Source of the DNA: Lachnospiraceae bacterium
GTDB taxonomy: Bacteria; Bacillota; Clostridia; Lachnospirales; Lachnospiraceae
NCBI GenBank assembly: GCA_017544835.1
Contig: JAFYDI010000023.1
Location: 96,206-160,205 of the forward strand
Direction of reading: 5' to 3'
Length of the DNA stretch: 64,000 nt
The notes below the pieces were generated by a model. It was not told where the DNA came from, made no database searches, and saw only the letters and a list, made by a program, of their open reading frames with translations. Positions within the stretch are counted from its first letter, which is position 1. Each line of letters opens with the position of its first letter. Below are positions 25,438-34,794 of the stretch, one piece after another. A program made the translations under genes and the position numbers.

Positions 25438-26508
25438 ATGGCAAGAGTAATAGTTGGTATGTCCGGCGGCGTAGACAGCGCGGTAACGGCTTATCTTTTA
25501 AAGCGCGCAGGCTACGATGTGGTCGGTACCACTCTGCGCATATGGGAATCGGCAGAAGGTCAGGAAAGCCGATGTTGTGAAATAGACGATGCCAGGCACA
25601 CAGCATGGAAACTTGGAATTCAGTATTATGCGCTGAATTCCATTTCTGACTTTGAGAAACACGTCACTGAGCCTTTTATGGACTGTTATATTGCAGGTAA
25701 GACTCCCAATCCGTGTGTGTTCTGTAACAGGCATGTTAAGTGGGAGAAGATGCTTTATTTTGCAGGTGTTATGGGTGCCGATTACATTGCGACGGGACAT
25801 TACGCTTATGTAATCAAGCTTCCTAACGGCCGATATACTGTCAAGAAAGCGTTATATGCCGAGAAAGACCAGACCTACATGCTATATAGATTATCGCAGG
25901 AACAGCTTGCGAAGACTCTAATGCCACTTGGCGACTATACCAAGGAGCAGGTTCGTAAGCTTGCAAGGGAAGCCGATTTAACGGTAGCTGAGAAAGCAGA
26001 CTCGCAAGAGATATGCTTTGTAACTGACGGCAATTACGCTGACTTTATCAGGGATAATGCCAAGGCACCTATTCCCGGCGAAGGCAATTTTGTAAGCGAA
26101 GACGGAGAGATTCTCGGTAAGCACAAAGGCATAATTCATTACACAGTAGGCCAGAGAAAAGGCTTAGGCCTGCCCCTTGGCTACCCGGCATACGTTAAGG
26201 GAATTCATCCCGACACCAATGAGGTCGTGATATCAACAGAGGATTCTTTGTACAGTCGCGAGATAATCTGCAATGACTTAAATTTCTTAAGCATTGAAGG
26301 CCTGAAGCCCGGCGAGAAACTTAGCTGTGTTGTTAAGATTCGCTACCACCATCAAGGTGCACCCGCGACAATAGAAATGATTGATGATAAACGCTTGAAA
26401 GTTACGTTTGAAACTTCGGTCAGAGCCGCAACTCCCGGTCAGTCCGCGGTATTCTATAGTGATGAAGACTACGTAATAGGCGGAGGTGTCATTGACGAAA
26501 TTGTATAA
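25438..26508 (+). CDS. mnmA: tRNA 2-thiouridine(34) synthase MnmA
   Basis: Adds sulfur from IscS to U34 of tRNAs for Lys, Glu and Gln. About 356 residues. The PP-loop GMSGGVDSAVTA near residue 6-17 adenylates U34. The catalytic cysteines are in NPCVFCNRHVKW near 100 and SQEICFV near 195. QRKGLGLPLGYP near 240 is a further family mark. ATG 25438 has TTGGAG upstream, 44 bases after the Rrf2 gene; a frame extending upstream has no ribosome site. Co-transcription with iscS gives the enzyme its sulfur donor. Confidence 0.95.
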   Translation: MARVIVGMSGGVDSAVTAYLLKRAGYDVVGTTLRIWESAEGQESRCCEIDDARHTAWKLGIQYYALNSISDFEKHVTEPFMDCYIAGKTPNPCVFCNRHVKWEKMLYFAGVMGADYIATGHYAYVIKLPNGRYTVKKALYAEKDQTYMLYRLSQEQLAKTLMPLGDYTKEQVRKLAREADLTVAEKADSQEICFVTDGNYADFIRDNAKAPIPGEGNFVSEDGEILGKHKGIIHYTVGQRKGLGLPLGYPAYVKGIHPDTNEVVISTEDSLYSREIICNDLNFLSIEGLKPGEKLSCVVKIRYHHQGAPATIEMIDDKRLKVTFETSVRAATPGQSAVFYSDEDYVIGGGVIDEIV

Positions 26509-26516
26509 GAATATTC

Positions 26517-26562
26517 GAGCCGTATATTTTGGTATAAAACCATAAATAAACGGCTCATTTTT
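26517..26562 (+). terminator. Terminator of the isc-mnmA operon
   Basis: GAGCCGT at 26517-26523 pairs with ACGGCTC at 26550-26556; an inner stem ATTTTGGT/ACCATAAAT extends it. ATTTTTCG follows. Confidence 0.75.
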
Positions 26563-26594
26563 CGTATATATACCATGAGCTTGAAGACAACTTA

Positions 26595-26603
26595 TGATAG
26601 AAT
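26595..26603 (+). promoter_or_regulatory. Extended -10 element
   Basis: TGATAGAAT, about 32 bases before ATG 26635, with no clear -35 box. Confidence 0.4.
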
Positions 26604-26634
26604 CAAGTTAAGTTAAGCGCCATGGGAGGAAAAC

Positions 26635-27210
26635 ATGAAGGCAAGCACAGACAGAAGATTAACAAAGCTTACGAATATTTTGTGGGTAATACTCGGCGTC
26701 GCGCTGATTCTTTTGGGACTTTTGGGCGTTGTCCCTTCTTTTTACAAGAGCGCGTATCAGCATAACATATACGACAGAAATCAAGTCGAGAGAATAACCG
26801 GTATGAGCTTTACGGAAAAAGAAAAAGATTTCTTCGGAATGAAATGCACCGAGTTAGTTAAGAAGGACCGAACGGATACATATTTTAACGGCTTGACTTA
26901 TTATCTTTTTCCGAACACCAAGAGCGCGCAACTTGCGCTTAAGACCATTGCAACCAACGGATACTTCTGTGACGGGAGTATTGTGACAACGGATGATTCG
27001 GTAGAAGGATATGTATACGGAGTATGTGACGCAGACATACAGGAGTACTGGTACAGAAGCGGCAACCTTATAGTGGTGGCCGAGGCAGTATACAGCGCAT
27101 GGGGAACGCCGGAAGATATTGAAGAATACGAAGAAGAGTCGCAAAAAGAACATGACGCTTTAGAATACTACAAAGAATGGCTTCCCACAGTTTTTAACGC
27201 TGACAAATAG
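26635..27210 (+). CDS. Hypothetical single-pass membrane protein
   Basis: 191 residues with one N-terminal transmembrane helix (about 15-37) and an extracytoplasmic domain of about 150 residues that contains three cysteines, two of them spaced to form a disulfide, and an acidic EEYEEESQKEHD stretch near the end. GGGAGGA lies 6 bases before the ATG. It sits alone between a terminator and the pfp promoter. I do not recognise a family. Confidence 0.65.
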   Translation: MKASTDRRLTKLTNILWVILGVALILLGLLGVVPSFYKSAYQHNIYDRNQVERITGMSFTEKEKDFFGMKCTELVKKDRTDTYFNGLTYYLFPNTKSAQLALKTIATNGYFCDGSIVTTDDSVEGYVYGVCDADIQEYWYRSGNLIVVAEAVYSAWGTPEDIEEYEEESQKEHDALEYYKEWLPTVFNADK

Positions 27211-27247
27211 CGTAAGGCTCCTTTAAATTATTAAAACTTTAAATTAG

Positions 27248-27277
27248 GTGACACAAAGGTAAATATTGTGCTATAAT
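27248..27277 (+). promoter_or_regulatory. Promoter of pfp
   Basis: GTGACA at 27248-27253, an 18-base spacer and a perfect TATAAT at 27272-27277, 45 bases before the start codon. Confidence 0.7.
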
Positions 27278-27321
27278 CCCTAATGGAAAAATTTTTGAAA
27301 TTAACATAAAGGAGTACCATT

Positions 27322-28989
27322 ATGAATCTTTCACCACTTCAGAAGGCGAGATACGAGTACGCTCCCAAGCTTCCCGGAATGCTTAGAGGCGGTATCTCAG
27401 AGATCACCGTTAAAGACGGCGCAGCTACCGAAAGCGTAGCAGATCAGGCTAAGATTAAGGCTTTATTCCCTAACACTTACGGTAAGAATGAAATTACTTT
27501 TACAAAGGGTAAGAACAACTCCGCTGCCAAGAAGCAGGTTGTAGGTGTTATCCTCTCCGGCGGACAGGCACCCGGCGGACACAACGTTGTATGCGGTCTT
27601 TACGATGCATTAAAGGCTACCGACAAGAACAACGTATTGTTAGGCTTCAAGGGCGGCCCCAGCGGACTTATCGATGACGATTTCATCGAGTTCACCGACG
27701 CATACATCAATGAATACAGAAACACCGGCGGTTTCGATATCATCGGTTCCGGCCGTACCAAGCTTGAGACTGAAGACCAGTTCAAGATTGTTACAGAAGT
27801 TGCCAAGAAGCACGGCCTTACCGCTATCGTAATCATCGGCGGCGACGACTCCAACACCAACGCTGCAGTACTTGCTGAGTACATGGCTGCTCACAACACA
27901 GGCGTTCAGGTAATCGGTTGCCCCAAGACCATCGACGGTGACTTAAAGAACGAAGATATCGAAGCATCTTTCGGTTTCGATACCGCTACCAAGACATACT
28001 CCGAGTTAATCGGTAACATTGAAAGAGACGCTAACTCAGCTAAGAAGTACTGGCACTTCATCAAGGTTATGGGCCGCAGCGCTTCTCACGTAGCACTTGA
28101 GTGCGCACTTGAGACCCAGCCCAACATCTGCCTTATCGGTGAAGAAGTAGCTGCCAAGAAAATGTCTCTTGCATCCATCACCAACTACATTGCAGATGCA
28201 GTAGAGAAGAGAGGCAACAACGGCGAGAACTTCGGTGTAGCTATTATCCCCGAAGGTATCGTAGAGTTCGTTCCCGAGTTCTCCAAGCTTATCGCTGAGA
28301 TTAACGAACTCCTTGCAGGCAAGAAGACCGAAGAATTCAACGCACTTCCCGACTGGAATGCTAAGTACGAATTCATCAAGAAGGGTCTTTCCGCAGAGTC
28401 CTTCAAGGTATTTGACATTCTTCCTCAGTTTGTTCAGCAGCAGCTCTTCCTTGAGAGAGATCCTCACGGTAACGTACAGGTTTCGCTTATCGAGTCAGAG
28501 AAGCTCTTCTCCGAAATGGTTAAGGCTGAACTTGCTAAGAGAAAAGCAGCAGGCACCTACAAGGGTAAGTTCGGTGCATTACATCACTTCTTCGGTTACG
28601 AAGGACGTTGCGCATTCCCTTCAAACTTCGATGCTGACTACTGCTACTCACTTGGTTACAACGCATTCATGCTTATCCAGTATGGTTATACCGGATACCT
28701 TTCAAAGGTTTCTAACCTTTCTAAGCCCGCTGAAGAGTGGGTTGCAGGCGGTATGCCCATCACCAAGATGATGAACATGGAAAGAAGAAACGGTGAAGAC
28801 AAGCCCGTTATCAGAAAGGCTCTTGTAGAGCTTGACGGCGCACCTTTTAAGTACTTCGCAGCTCACAGAGATGAGTGGGCAGTTAAGACTTCCTTCACCT
28901 ATCCCGGTGCTATCCAGTACTTCGGACCTTCAGAAGTATGTGACCTTACCACCAGAACTCTTGCTCTTGAAAAAGGCATGATGAAATAA
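27322..28989 (+). CDS. pfp: PPi-dependent 6-phosphofructokinase
   Basis: Reversible, pyrophosphate-driven phosphorylation of fructose-6-phosphate, replacing or adding to ATP-PFK in glycolysis. 555 residues, the length of the long PFP subfamily. [16 protein letters not shown] near residue 75 and [11 protein letters not shown] near 173 are seen; GGDDS in place of GGDGS and the lysine in PKTIDGDL near 202 mark PPi rather than ATP use. AAAGGAG lies upstream. Codon choice is strongly biased compared with the neighbours, consistent with high expression. It is a single-gene unit with its own promoter and terminator. Confidence 0.94.
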   Translation: MNLSPLQKARYEYAPKLPGMLRGGISEITVKDGAATESVADQAKIKALFPNTYGKNEITFTKGKNNSAAKKQVVGVILSGGQAPGGHNVVCGLYDALKATDKNNVLLGFKGGPSGLIDDDFIEFTDAYINEYRNTGGFDIIGSGRTKLETEDQFKIVTEVAKKHGLTAIVIIGGDDSNTNAAVLAEYMAAHNTGVQVIGCPKTIDGDLKNEDIEASFGFDTATKTYSELIGNIERDANSAKKYWHFIKVMGRSASHVALECALETQPNICLIGEEVAAKKMSLASITNYIADAVEKRGNNGENFGVAIIPEGIVEFVPEFSKLIAEINELLAGKKTEEFNALPDWNAKYEFIKKGLSAESFKVFDILPQFVQQQLFLERDPHGNVQVSLIESEKLFSEMVKAELAKRKAAGTYKGKFGALHHFFGYEGRCAFPSNFDADYCYSLGYNAFMLIQYGYTGYLSKVSNLSKPAEEWVAGGMPITKMMNMERRNGEDKPVIRKALVELDGAPFKYFAAHRDEWAVKTSFTYPGAIQYFGPSEVCDLTTRTLALEKGMMK

Positions 28990-29009
28990 TCATAATTCAA
29001 TATGATTTT

Positions 29010-29042
29010 AAAGCCCGGAGGCGTATATGCTTCCGGGCTTTT
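29010..29042 (+). terminator. Terminator of pfp
   Basis: AAAGCCCGGA at 29010-29019 pairs with TCCGGGCTTT ending at 29041, then a short T-run. Confidence 0.88.
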
Positions 29043-29043
29043 A

Positions 29044-29052
29044 TGATATAAT
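29044..29052 (+). promoter_or_regulatory. Extended -10 promoter of the tethered toxin-like gene
   Basis: TGATATAAT directly after the pfp terminator, 23 bases before ATG 29076. The region where a -35 box would lie falls inside the terminator hairpin and does not match. Confidence 0.55.
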
Positions 29053-29075
29053 CGTCAAAGAAGGAGACTATTTCT

Positions 29076-29621
29076 ATGAAATCCGGCAATCGCAAGACAC
29101 TGATATGCATATTGCTAGTTATAGCCGCGCTGTTTATTGCATTTTACGTATTTCCGAGGCTGTTAAACGGTAACGGTTATGCGGGCGTAGACAATCCTGT
29201 AGTGACTACTTCAGCGACTGCGGAAGAAGAGTCAGAGCTTGTTCTTTTGACATCAACGGAGAGTTCGACGGAGGCATTGATTGAGACTTCAACAGAGACG
29301 ACGGTTGAAACTTCCTCAGAAATATCCACAGAGCCTGAGGAAGAAGAGACCGTTGAGTATAGATTTCGATCCAAGAAGCTTCTTAATCAGCACTATGATA
29401 AGCACGGTATAGAGATGGGCTTTGAAAGCGCCGCAGATTATGAGAAAGCAGCTTCAGCAGTAGTCAACAACCCCGATGCTTTACACAAGACTGAGAAGGA
29501 AGATGGGGACGATGTCTACTACCTAAAGGCCACCAACGAATTCGTGATAGTCTCGAAGGACGGATACATAAGAACTTACTTTAACCCGAGAGACGGAATT
29601 GACTATTTCAACAGACAGTAG
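29076..29621 (+). CDS. Membrane-tethered protein with toxin-like (BECR-type?) C-terminal domain
   Basis: 181 residues: an N-terminal transmembrane helix (about 8-26), a long Ser/Thr/Glu linker (about 45-93), and a compact C-terminal domain (about 95-181). The domain begins with SKKLLNQHYDKHGIEMGF, continues with DYEKAASAVVNNPDAL, and ends in VSKDGYIRTYFNPRDGIDYF. From memory, the same signature (His-Lys-His-Gly, then a DG-xxRTxF strand) closes many polymorphic toxins with a barnase/EndoU/colicin-E5/RelE-like nuclease fold. That assignment is not verified. No immunity-like gene is adjacent. AAGGAG precedes the ATG. Confidence 0.6.
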   Translation: MKSGNRKTLICILLVIAALFIAFYVFPRLLNGNGYAGVDNPVVTTSATAEEESELVLLTSTESSTEALIETSTETTVETSSEISTEPEEEETVEYRFRSKKLLNQHYDKHGIEMGFESAADYEKAASAVVNNPDALHKTEKEDGDDVYYLKATNEFVIVSKDGYIRTYFNPRDGIDYFNRQ

Positions 29622-29636
29622 AATACACAGAACAAA

Positions 29637-29666
29637 AATGCCGGATGCATCAACGCACCCGGCATT
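29637..29666 (-). terminator. Terminator between convergent genes
   Basis: AATGCCGG at 29637-29644 pairs with CCGGCATT at 29659-29666. The T-run is better on the minus strand (CATTTTTG), so it mainly ends the LacI-GGDEF gene. Confidence 0.75.
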
Positions 29667-29682
29667 ACTTATGTCTGAATAT

Positions 29683-31590
29683 TTATCTCTTGTATCCTTC
29701 AGCCTCATAAGACTGTTTTTTGTGCTCGTACATGACATCGTCGGCCTGCTTGATATACTCGGCAAGGGTAAGAGAGGACTTGGGGTCTGTCATAATATAA
29801 CCGCAGCTTGCGCTTAAATCGAAAGGAAGACTCATACGCTTAACCTGCTTCTTAATGCCTTCTTCCATGTGGGATACCAGGTCAATAACCTGTTCTTCAT
29901 TGTCACACTCACCGATAATCAGATACTCGTCACCGCCGTAACGGATAGCTATCCATTCTTCAGGAGCCTGCTGTAAGATAGCATTGGCTATTGTACGGAT
30001 GGCAAGGTCACCCTGCAAGTGTCCGAAGTTATCGTTAATGCGCTTCATACGGTTAATGTCCACAAATACTACCGCAAGAGACTTGTTCTTGGCATGAGCG
30101 TCCTTGAACATGGGAATCGCGAGGGTCTCGTAACCGAAACGGTTGTAAAGTCCTGTAAGAGAGTCTCTGGTATAAAGCTCCATGAGCTTCTGGTTAAGAT
30201 ACTCAAGGCGCATATTCTGACGGAACTTTTCAAGTGCATCTCTGAAGGAACGTCTGTAGACTTCAAGCGTAAAGTCTTCGATGCGGGAGATACAGTTTTC
30301 GATTATAAAGTAGCCATAGAGTATCTCGTCGCTATGAATTGCAACATAAAAGAAATTGCGAAGCTTATCCGATTCCTGGTATCCCGGCACCAAATCGTTG
30401 CGATAGAAGTCCTCCATCTTAAGGTCGACTCCGTCATAAATGGCAACTACAGGCTTTAAATGATCACTAAACTTCCCTCTGGTAAGGGATACCTCATCAT
30501 TGTAGATAGAAGCGGCATAGCTACCCTCGCCAAGCACCGCGAAAGTATCACCTTCCACAAAGTTATCGGCAAGATAAAAGCCTGTCATGGTACGACCGAT
30601 AGCTGTGGCATGAGCACAGGAGAAGAGCGCATTCTCCATATTGGTAAGGTGACTGTCGAAGAATACCTTCTCAGTACGGGCAAAATAATTCTTTCGGCAA
30701 GCATTGTCGCGCTCAAGTCTGCTGTTACGTGAATCAAGACATCCGCAGCTTTCGCCGGGAAGAAATCTTGATGCTATAAGTCTTTCGGTAGGAGCGGTAG
30801 AGTGCTCCTCAATCTTTTTAAATATAATCTCGGCACAGGCCTCGCCTTGAGCAAAGTAATCCTGTACAACGGTAGAAATCGAAGGATAAAAAGTCTTGCC
30901 GTCCCTAATACCGTCAAAGCCGGTTACCAGAACATCGCCGGGAACATTGATGCCTAGATTTTCAAGCTCCGAGCAGGCAGCAAGAGCAATATAGTCATTG
31001 GCACATACGAAAGCATCGGGAAGACTGTCCTTAGTACTGTAGAACTCGTCAATGGTCTCAACCGTGCGGTCCGTTGCCCAATTGGTGTAATGAATGGTCT
31101 TAACCTTGGCACCGACTTCTTCAAGAGCTTCAGAAAGCGCACTGAGCCTTGATTCGGAATCGGAATTGCCTTCATTACCGGCAAGATATACGACGTCACG
31201 CACCTTGTGAGTATATACTAAGTGCTGGCTTAACTCGCGCATTCCGATATAGCTGTTGACGTTGACAAAAGAAGCTCCCGGGAAATGAATTCCGAGACTG
31301 ACAACGGGAACGTGAGCGCTGACTGCACGTCTTACGATATCTTCAGCGGCTGCTGTATTATTAAGACCGTTGGAAAAAACGATGGCTCCGTCGAACTTAT
31401 CAATGTCGACGATGTCAAAGACTTTGTTCTCAGCCTCTTCATCGCCCTTGTTCATTGAGTAGAAGCCATAGGATAAGAAAGTGAAAAGATCGGTGCCTTT
31501 ATCGGCAAGATAGTATTCAATGCCTCGTATAAACAAGGCTACATTGTCTGCACCCCAACCGTTTGCATAAATCGCAATTTTCTTCTTCAA
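29683..31590 (-). CDS. Diguanylate cyclase with LacI-type ligand-binding domain
   Basis: 635 residues, without signal peptide or membrane helix. Residues about 1-290 are a Peripla_BP_3/LacI-type sugar-binding fold (KKKIAIYANGWGADNVALF, then PDAFVCANDYIALAACSEL and GDVLVTGFDGIRDG) but lack the LacI helix-turn-helix. A linker with three nearby cysteines (GESCGCLDSRN and RDNACRKN) precedes a GAF-like region. The C-terminal GGDEF domain has DSLTGLYNRFGYETL and YGGDEYL near 551-557, so it should make c-di-GMP. The start is TTG 31590 with AGGAGG at 31598-31603, 7 bases away; a longer frame from 31647 has no ribosome site. Confidence 0.85.
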   Translation of the reverse strand: MKKKIAIYANGWGADNVALFIRGIEYYLADKGTDLFTFLSYGFYSMNKGDEEAENKVFDIVDIDKFDGAIVFSNGLNNTAAAEDIVRRAVSAHVPVVSLGIHFPGASFVNVNSYIGMRELSQHLVYTHKVRDVVYLAGNEGNSDSESRLSALSEALEEVGAKVKTIHYTNWATDRTVETIDEFYSTKDSLPDAFVCANDYIALAACSELENLGINVPGDVLVTGFDGIRDGKTFYPSISTVVQDYFAQGEACAEIIFKKIEEHSTAPTERLIASRFLPGESCGCLDSRNSRLERDNACRKNYFARTEKVFFDSHLTNMENALFSCAHATAIGRTMTGFYLADNFVEGDTFAVLGEGSYAASIYNDEVSLTRGKFSDHLKPVVAIYDGVDLKMEDFYRNDLVPGYQESDKLRNFFYVAIHSDEILYGYFIIENCISRIEDFTLEVYRRSFRDALEKFRQNMRLEYLNQKLMELYTRDSLTGLYNRFGYETLAIPMFKDAHAKNKSLAVVFVDINRMKRINDNFGHLQGDLAIRTIANAILQQAPEEWIAIRYGGDEYLIIGECDNEEQVIDLVSHMEEGIKKQVKRMSLPFDLSASCGYIMTDPKSSLTLAEYIKQADDVMYEHKKQSYEAEGYKR

Positions 31591-31685
31591 GCAATTGCCT
31601 CCTCTTATGTAACTCTCCCAATTCCATACTACCACGAATTGTTTCAAATTGCATCAAAATCAATTACAATTTGTTAATTGCACGC

Positions 31686-31694
31686 TGGTAAAAT
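31686..31694 (+). promoter_or_regulatory. Extended -10 promoter for the HD-GYP-REC-GGDEF gene
   Basis: TGGTAAAAT in the 167-base gap between two divergent c-di-GMP genes, 64 bases before ATG 31758. No good -35 is seen. Confidence 0.4.
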
Positions 31695-31757
31695 GTTACA
31701 TGGATTTTTATGATTTTACTTACGGATACATGGATTATCCGAATATGGGAGCATTGT

Positions 31758-34037
31758 ATGGGCAAATACAAAAGTAAAATGATACGCAACACTATAGCCA
31801 ACGTGGTAGTGGCCTTCATAACGATAATCATTTTTCAGGCAGTATGCTATATGTCATATAAGCTGGGGCTTGAAAGAGGCGTCGACGTAGTGGCTTTTCT
31901 TCCTATAGCTATCTTTTTCTTTATACTGCTGTTTCTTTATATTTTCTCGCAGTTAAGAGCGAGAAAAATTAGAAAATCGATGTCGGACTATTACTCTATT
32001 GTGGACGGACTGACCGACGAATACGACATCATTTTCCTTATCAACATCGATGAAGATACGGCAGAACTTTTGAAAGCTCCCAAAGAAATGATGGAGGCCT
32101 ATTCCAAGGCCAAAGGAAAGGGCGCGGTAGCCACAAGAGACTTATTCTACAACAATCTATTAAGCGATGACAGCAGAGAATATGCGGCGCCGTTACTTGA
32201 ATCCGAGACAATCATCAAGGAACTTGAGCAAAAGAAATCCTACTACATCACATACAATCTTCAGTCGGGTAATGCAAAGCGACACTGCGAAGCCAAACTT
32301 ATGCGAATGGGCGATTTTAAGAAGGACCACCGTCTGATTTTCGCATCAAGAAGCATTGAGCGTCAGGACAAAGGTGAGGTGGCTTTCAGACAGCATCTTG
32401 AGGACGCCGTATCCATAAGAACCGAAGCATTACAGGAAAAGAACAAGCGATTAAACAGATTAAATGAAGACATCATTGCTTTCCTGGGTAACATAGTAGA
32501 AGCAAGAGATATAGAGAGCGGTGAACACGTAAGACGTGTTAAAGGCTTTACCCACATCATCGCAGAAGAAGTAATGAAGAACTACCCCGAGTATGGTCTT
32601 ACACCCAATAAGGTAGACCTCATCACCTCGGCAAGTGCCCTTCATGACCTTGGTAAGATATCGATTCCCGACGCTATACTGCTTAAGCCCGGCAAGCTTA
32701 CACCCGATGAGTTTGAAACCATGAAGAGTCACAGCGAAAGAGGCTGTGAGATTCTTAAACTTGCACCCCTTGACTGGAGTGCCGAGTATTTGCAGACAAG
32801 CCTTGATATCTGTAAGTACCATCATGAAAAGTATGACGGCAAGGGCTATCCCGAAGGTCTTAAGGGTGATGAGATACCTATAAGTGCGCAGATTGTATCG
32901 ATAGTAGACTGCTTCGATGCACTTATCAACAAGCGATGCTACAAGGATGCTTTTGATTTTGACGATGCTTTTGACATGATAATAAGGGGCGAATGCGGAG
33001 CATTCTCCCCCAAGATTCTTGACTGCTTTAAAAAGGCCAAAGAAAGACTCAGAAACCACATAGAGAACAAAGAAATTGAATACGACGAGCCTTTCGTAAT
33101 GCGTAACGAAGACAGCGATCTAAGCGGCATTAACATTCTTCTTGTTGAGGATGATGATGTATCAAGAAGCGTCGGCGCAGATATATTAAGAGAGGCGGGA
33201 GCGTGGATTACGGAAGCCGGCAGCGGCGAGGAAGCTCTCGATATCATTAAGAACGTGGACGATGATGCTTTTGATGCTATCTTAATGGATCTCTTCATGC
33301 CGGGACTTGACGGATTTGAAACCACAAAGAAGATAAGAGAGCTTAATATAAACGGAATGGATACGATTCCGATTATTGCCGTGTCCGTAAGCCATTCTTA
33401 TGCGGATGTCGAAAGGGCAACCGAGAGCGGAATGAATGCATACCTCTATAAGCCTCTTTCAGTGGGTCAGGTTTCAAAGGCTTTAATGTATTGTATGAGA
33501 GACCAGGCCAATGCATTGCAGGAAAAGCTTTCAAAGAGCAATCGTATAGTAAACAGAGATCCGCTTACGGGTGTACGAAGCGTCGCGGCTTACATGGATA
33601 AGGTTGAAATGCTTAAGAGTAAGATAAACAGCGGCGAGGATCCTGCTTTTGCTCTGGTAGAGTGTGATTTGAACGGACTTAAGAGCGTTAACGATAATTT
33701 CGGTCATGATATCGGTGATATTTACATCGTAAACGGCTGTCGTATGATATGCAGCGTATTTAAGCACAGCCCCGTATTCAGAATCGGCGGAGATGAGTTC
33801 GTAGCAATTCTTGAGGGTTCGGACTTTGAACAGAGAGAACAGCTTATGGAGCAGCTTAAGAAAGCGGTTGAAGAAAGCGCCAAGAAGGGCGATGCAATCC
33901 ACGGTAAAGTGTCTCTTGCGTCGGGACTTGCGGTGTTTGACGCTAAGCTTGACAAAACTGTGGGCGATGTCTTGAAACGTGCCGACCAGGCAATGTATAA
34001 TAATAAAAAGATCATGCACATGACGGTTTCGGATTAG
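31758..34037 (+). CDS. HD-GYP-REC-GGDEF dual c-di-GMP enzyme
   Basis: 759 residues. Two N-terminal helices (about 12-32 and 42-62) are followed by a PAS-like region (about 75-200) and a coiled segment. The HD-GYP domain has H296-D297 in LHDLGKISIPDA and the GYP at 363-365. A receiver domain follows (about 458-580) with phospho-acceptor D511 in ILMDLFMPG. The C-terminal GGDEF domain has an intact motif at 677-681. Synthesis and breakdown of c-di-GMP thus sit on one chain with a receiver between them. ATG 31758 has GGGAG 7 bases upstream. The gene is divergent from the LacI-GGDEF gene. Confidence 0.9.
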   Translation: MGKYKSKMIRNTIANVVVAFITIIIFQAVCYMSYKLGLERGVDVVAFLPIAIFFFILLFLYIFSQLRARKIRKSMSDYYSIVDGLTDEYDIIFLINIDEDTAELLKAPKEMMEAYSKAKGKGAVATRDLFYNNLLSDDSREYAAPLLESETIIKELEQKKSYYITYNLQSGNAKRHCEAKLMRMGDFKKDHRLIFASRSIERQDKGEVAFRQHLEDAVSIRTEALQEKNKRLNRLNEDIIAFLGNIVEARDIESGEHVRRVKGFTHIIAEEVMKNYPEYGLTPNKVDLITSASALHDLGKISIPDAILLKPGKLTPDEFETMKSHSERGCEILKLAPLDWSAEYLQTSLDICKYHHEKYDGKGYPEGLKGDEIPISAQIVSIVDCFDALINKRCYKDAFDFDDAFDMIIRGECGAFSPKILDCFKKAKERLRNHIENKEIEYDEPFVMRNEDSDLSGINILLVEDDDVSRSVGADILREAGAWITEAGSGEEALDIIKNVDDDAFDAILMDLFMPGLDGFETTKKIRELNINGMDTIPIIAVSVSHSYADVERATESGMNAYLYKPLSVGQVSKALMYCMRDQANALQEKLSKSNRIVNRDPLTGVRSVAAYMDKVEMLKSKINSGEDPAFALVECDLNGLKSVNDNFGHDIGDIYIVNGCRMICSVFKHSPVFRIGGDEFVAILEGSDFEQREQLMEQLKKAVEESAKKGDAIHGKVSLASGLAVFDAKLDKTVGDVLKRADQAMYNNKKIMHMTVSD

Positions 34038-34044
34038 AGTGCAG

Positions 34045-34093
34045 GGACACCGGGCATTGACCTTTAGAGGTTGATATTGGTGTCCTTTTTCTT
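34045..34093 (+). terminator. Terminator after the HD-GYP-REC-GGDEF gene
   Basis: GGACACC at 34045-34051 pairs with GGTGTCC at 34079-34085, followed by a five-base T-run; a small inner hairpin sits in the loop. Confidence 0.78.
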
Positions 34094-34132
34094 TATAAGA
34101 CTAATGTGCGGGATATGGAGATTAAGCGGATT

Positions 34133-34774
34133 ATGGACAAAAAATGTGTTAAACCTTTACTGGAGACTAAATTTGTCAAGGTATATGATTTGCAGTACGA
34201 GGAGGGTAAGCATTACTTCGATGCGACGAGACATGATGCGGAGCATTTGACGGCAACACTTACCGTGGAAGAGTTTAAGAATATGCAGGCCGATGCGGCT
34301 ACCTGCTATGTGGTGCTTAAAACGCCCGGAGAGGCGCCTAAACTCCTTCTTAACTATGAGTATCGATATCCTGTGGGTCAGTACCTTTTAAGCGTGCCTG
34401 CGGGGCTTGTAGACGATTGTGACAAGGGTAAGTCCGATGCGTTGCTTCAGACGGCGGTAAGAGAGATAAAAGAGGAGACCGGTATTACGGTTAAGGACAC
34501 CGACAAGGTATTTGTGATTAACCCTTGCGTATTCTCGACTCCGGGGCTTACGGATGAGAGCAATGGCCTTGTGGGAGCCGTAATAGAGCTTGAGGATTTA
34601 AGTTCCCTCAATCAAAAGGGAGCGGTAGGCGGAGAGGCCTTCGACGGATTTTGCTTAGTGGACCGGGAAAGGGCTATGGAGCTTATTAAAAAGGGTACCG
34701 ACGAACGAGGCATATTCTATCCCATGTATACATTGGGAGCGCTTATGTGGTTCGCATGCGATTTGTGGAAATAA
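34133..34774 (+). CDS. NUDIX hydrolase
   Basis: About 213 residues. The core of the Nudix box, REIKEETGI, is at about residue 113-121 and coordinates metal for cleavage of nucleoside-diphosphate-linked compounds. The first half of the box is degenerate, with Asp where Glu is usual. SVPAGLVDD just before it is typical of ADP-ribose/ADP-sugar pyrophosphatases, where it reads PAGxxE. The start is uncertain: ATG 34133 has GGAG 11 bases upstream; ATG 34115 and GTG 34106 are in frame. The FRG gene follows by 20 bases. Confidence 0.8.
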   Translation: MDKKCVKPLLETKFVKVYDLQYEEGKHYFDATRHDAEHLTATLTVEEFKNMQADAATCYVVLKTPGEAPKLLLNYEYRYPVGQYLLSVPAGLVDDCDKGKSDALLQTAVREIKEETGITVKDTDKVFVINPCVFSTPGLTDESNGLVGAVIELEDLSSLNQKGAVGGEAFDGFCLVDRERAMELIKKGTDERGIFYPMYTLGALMWFACDLWK

Positions 34775-34794
34775 TTAAGAGAGGTTAACATAAC

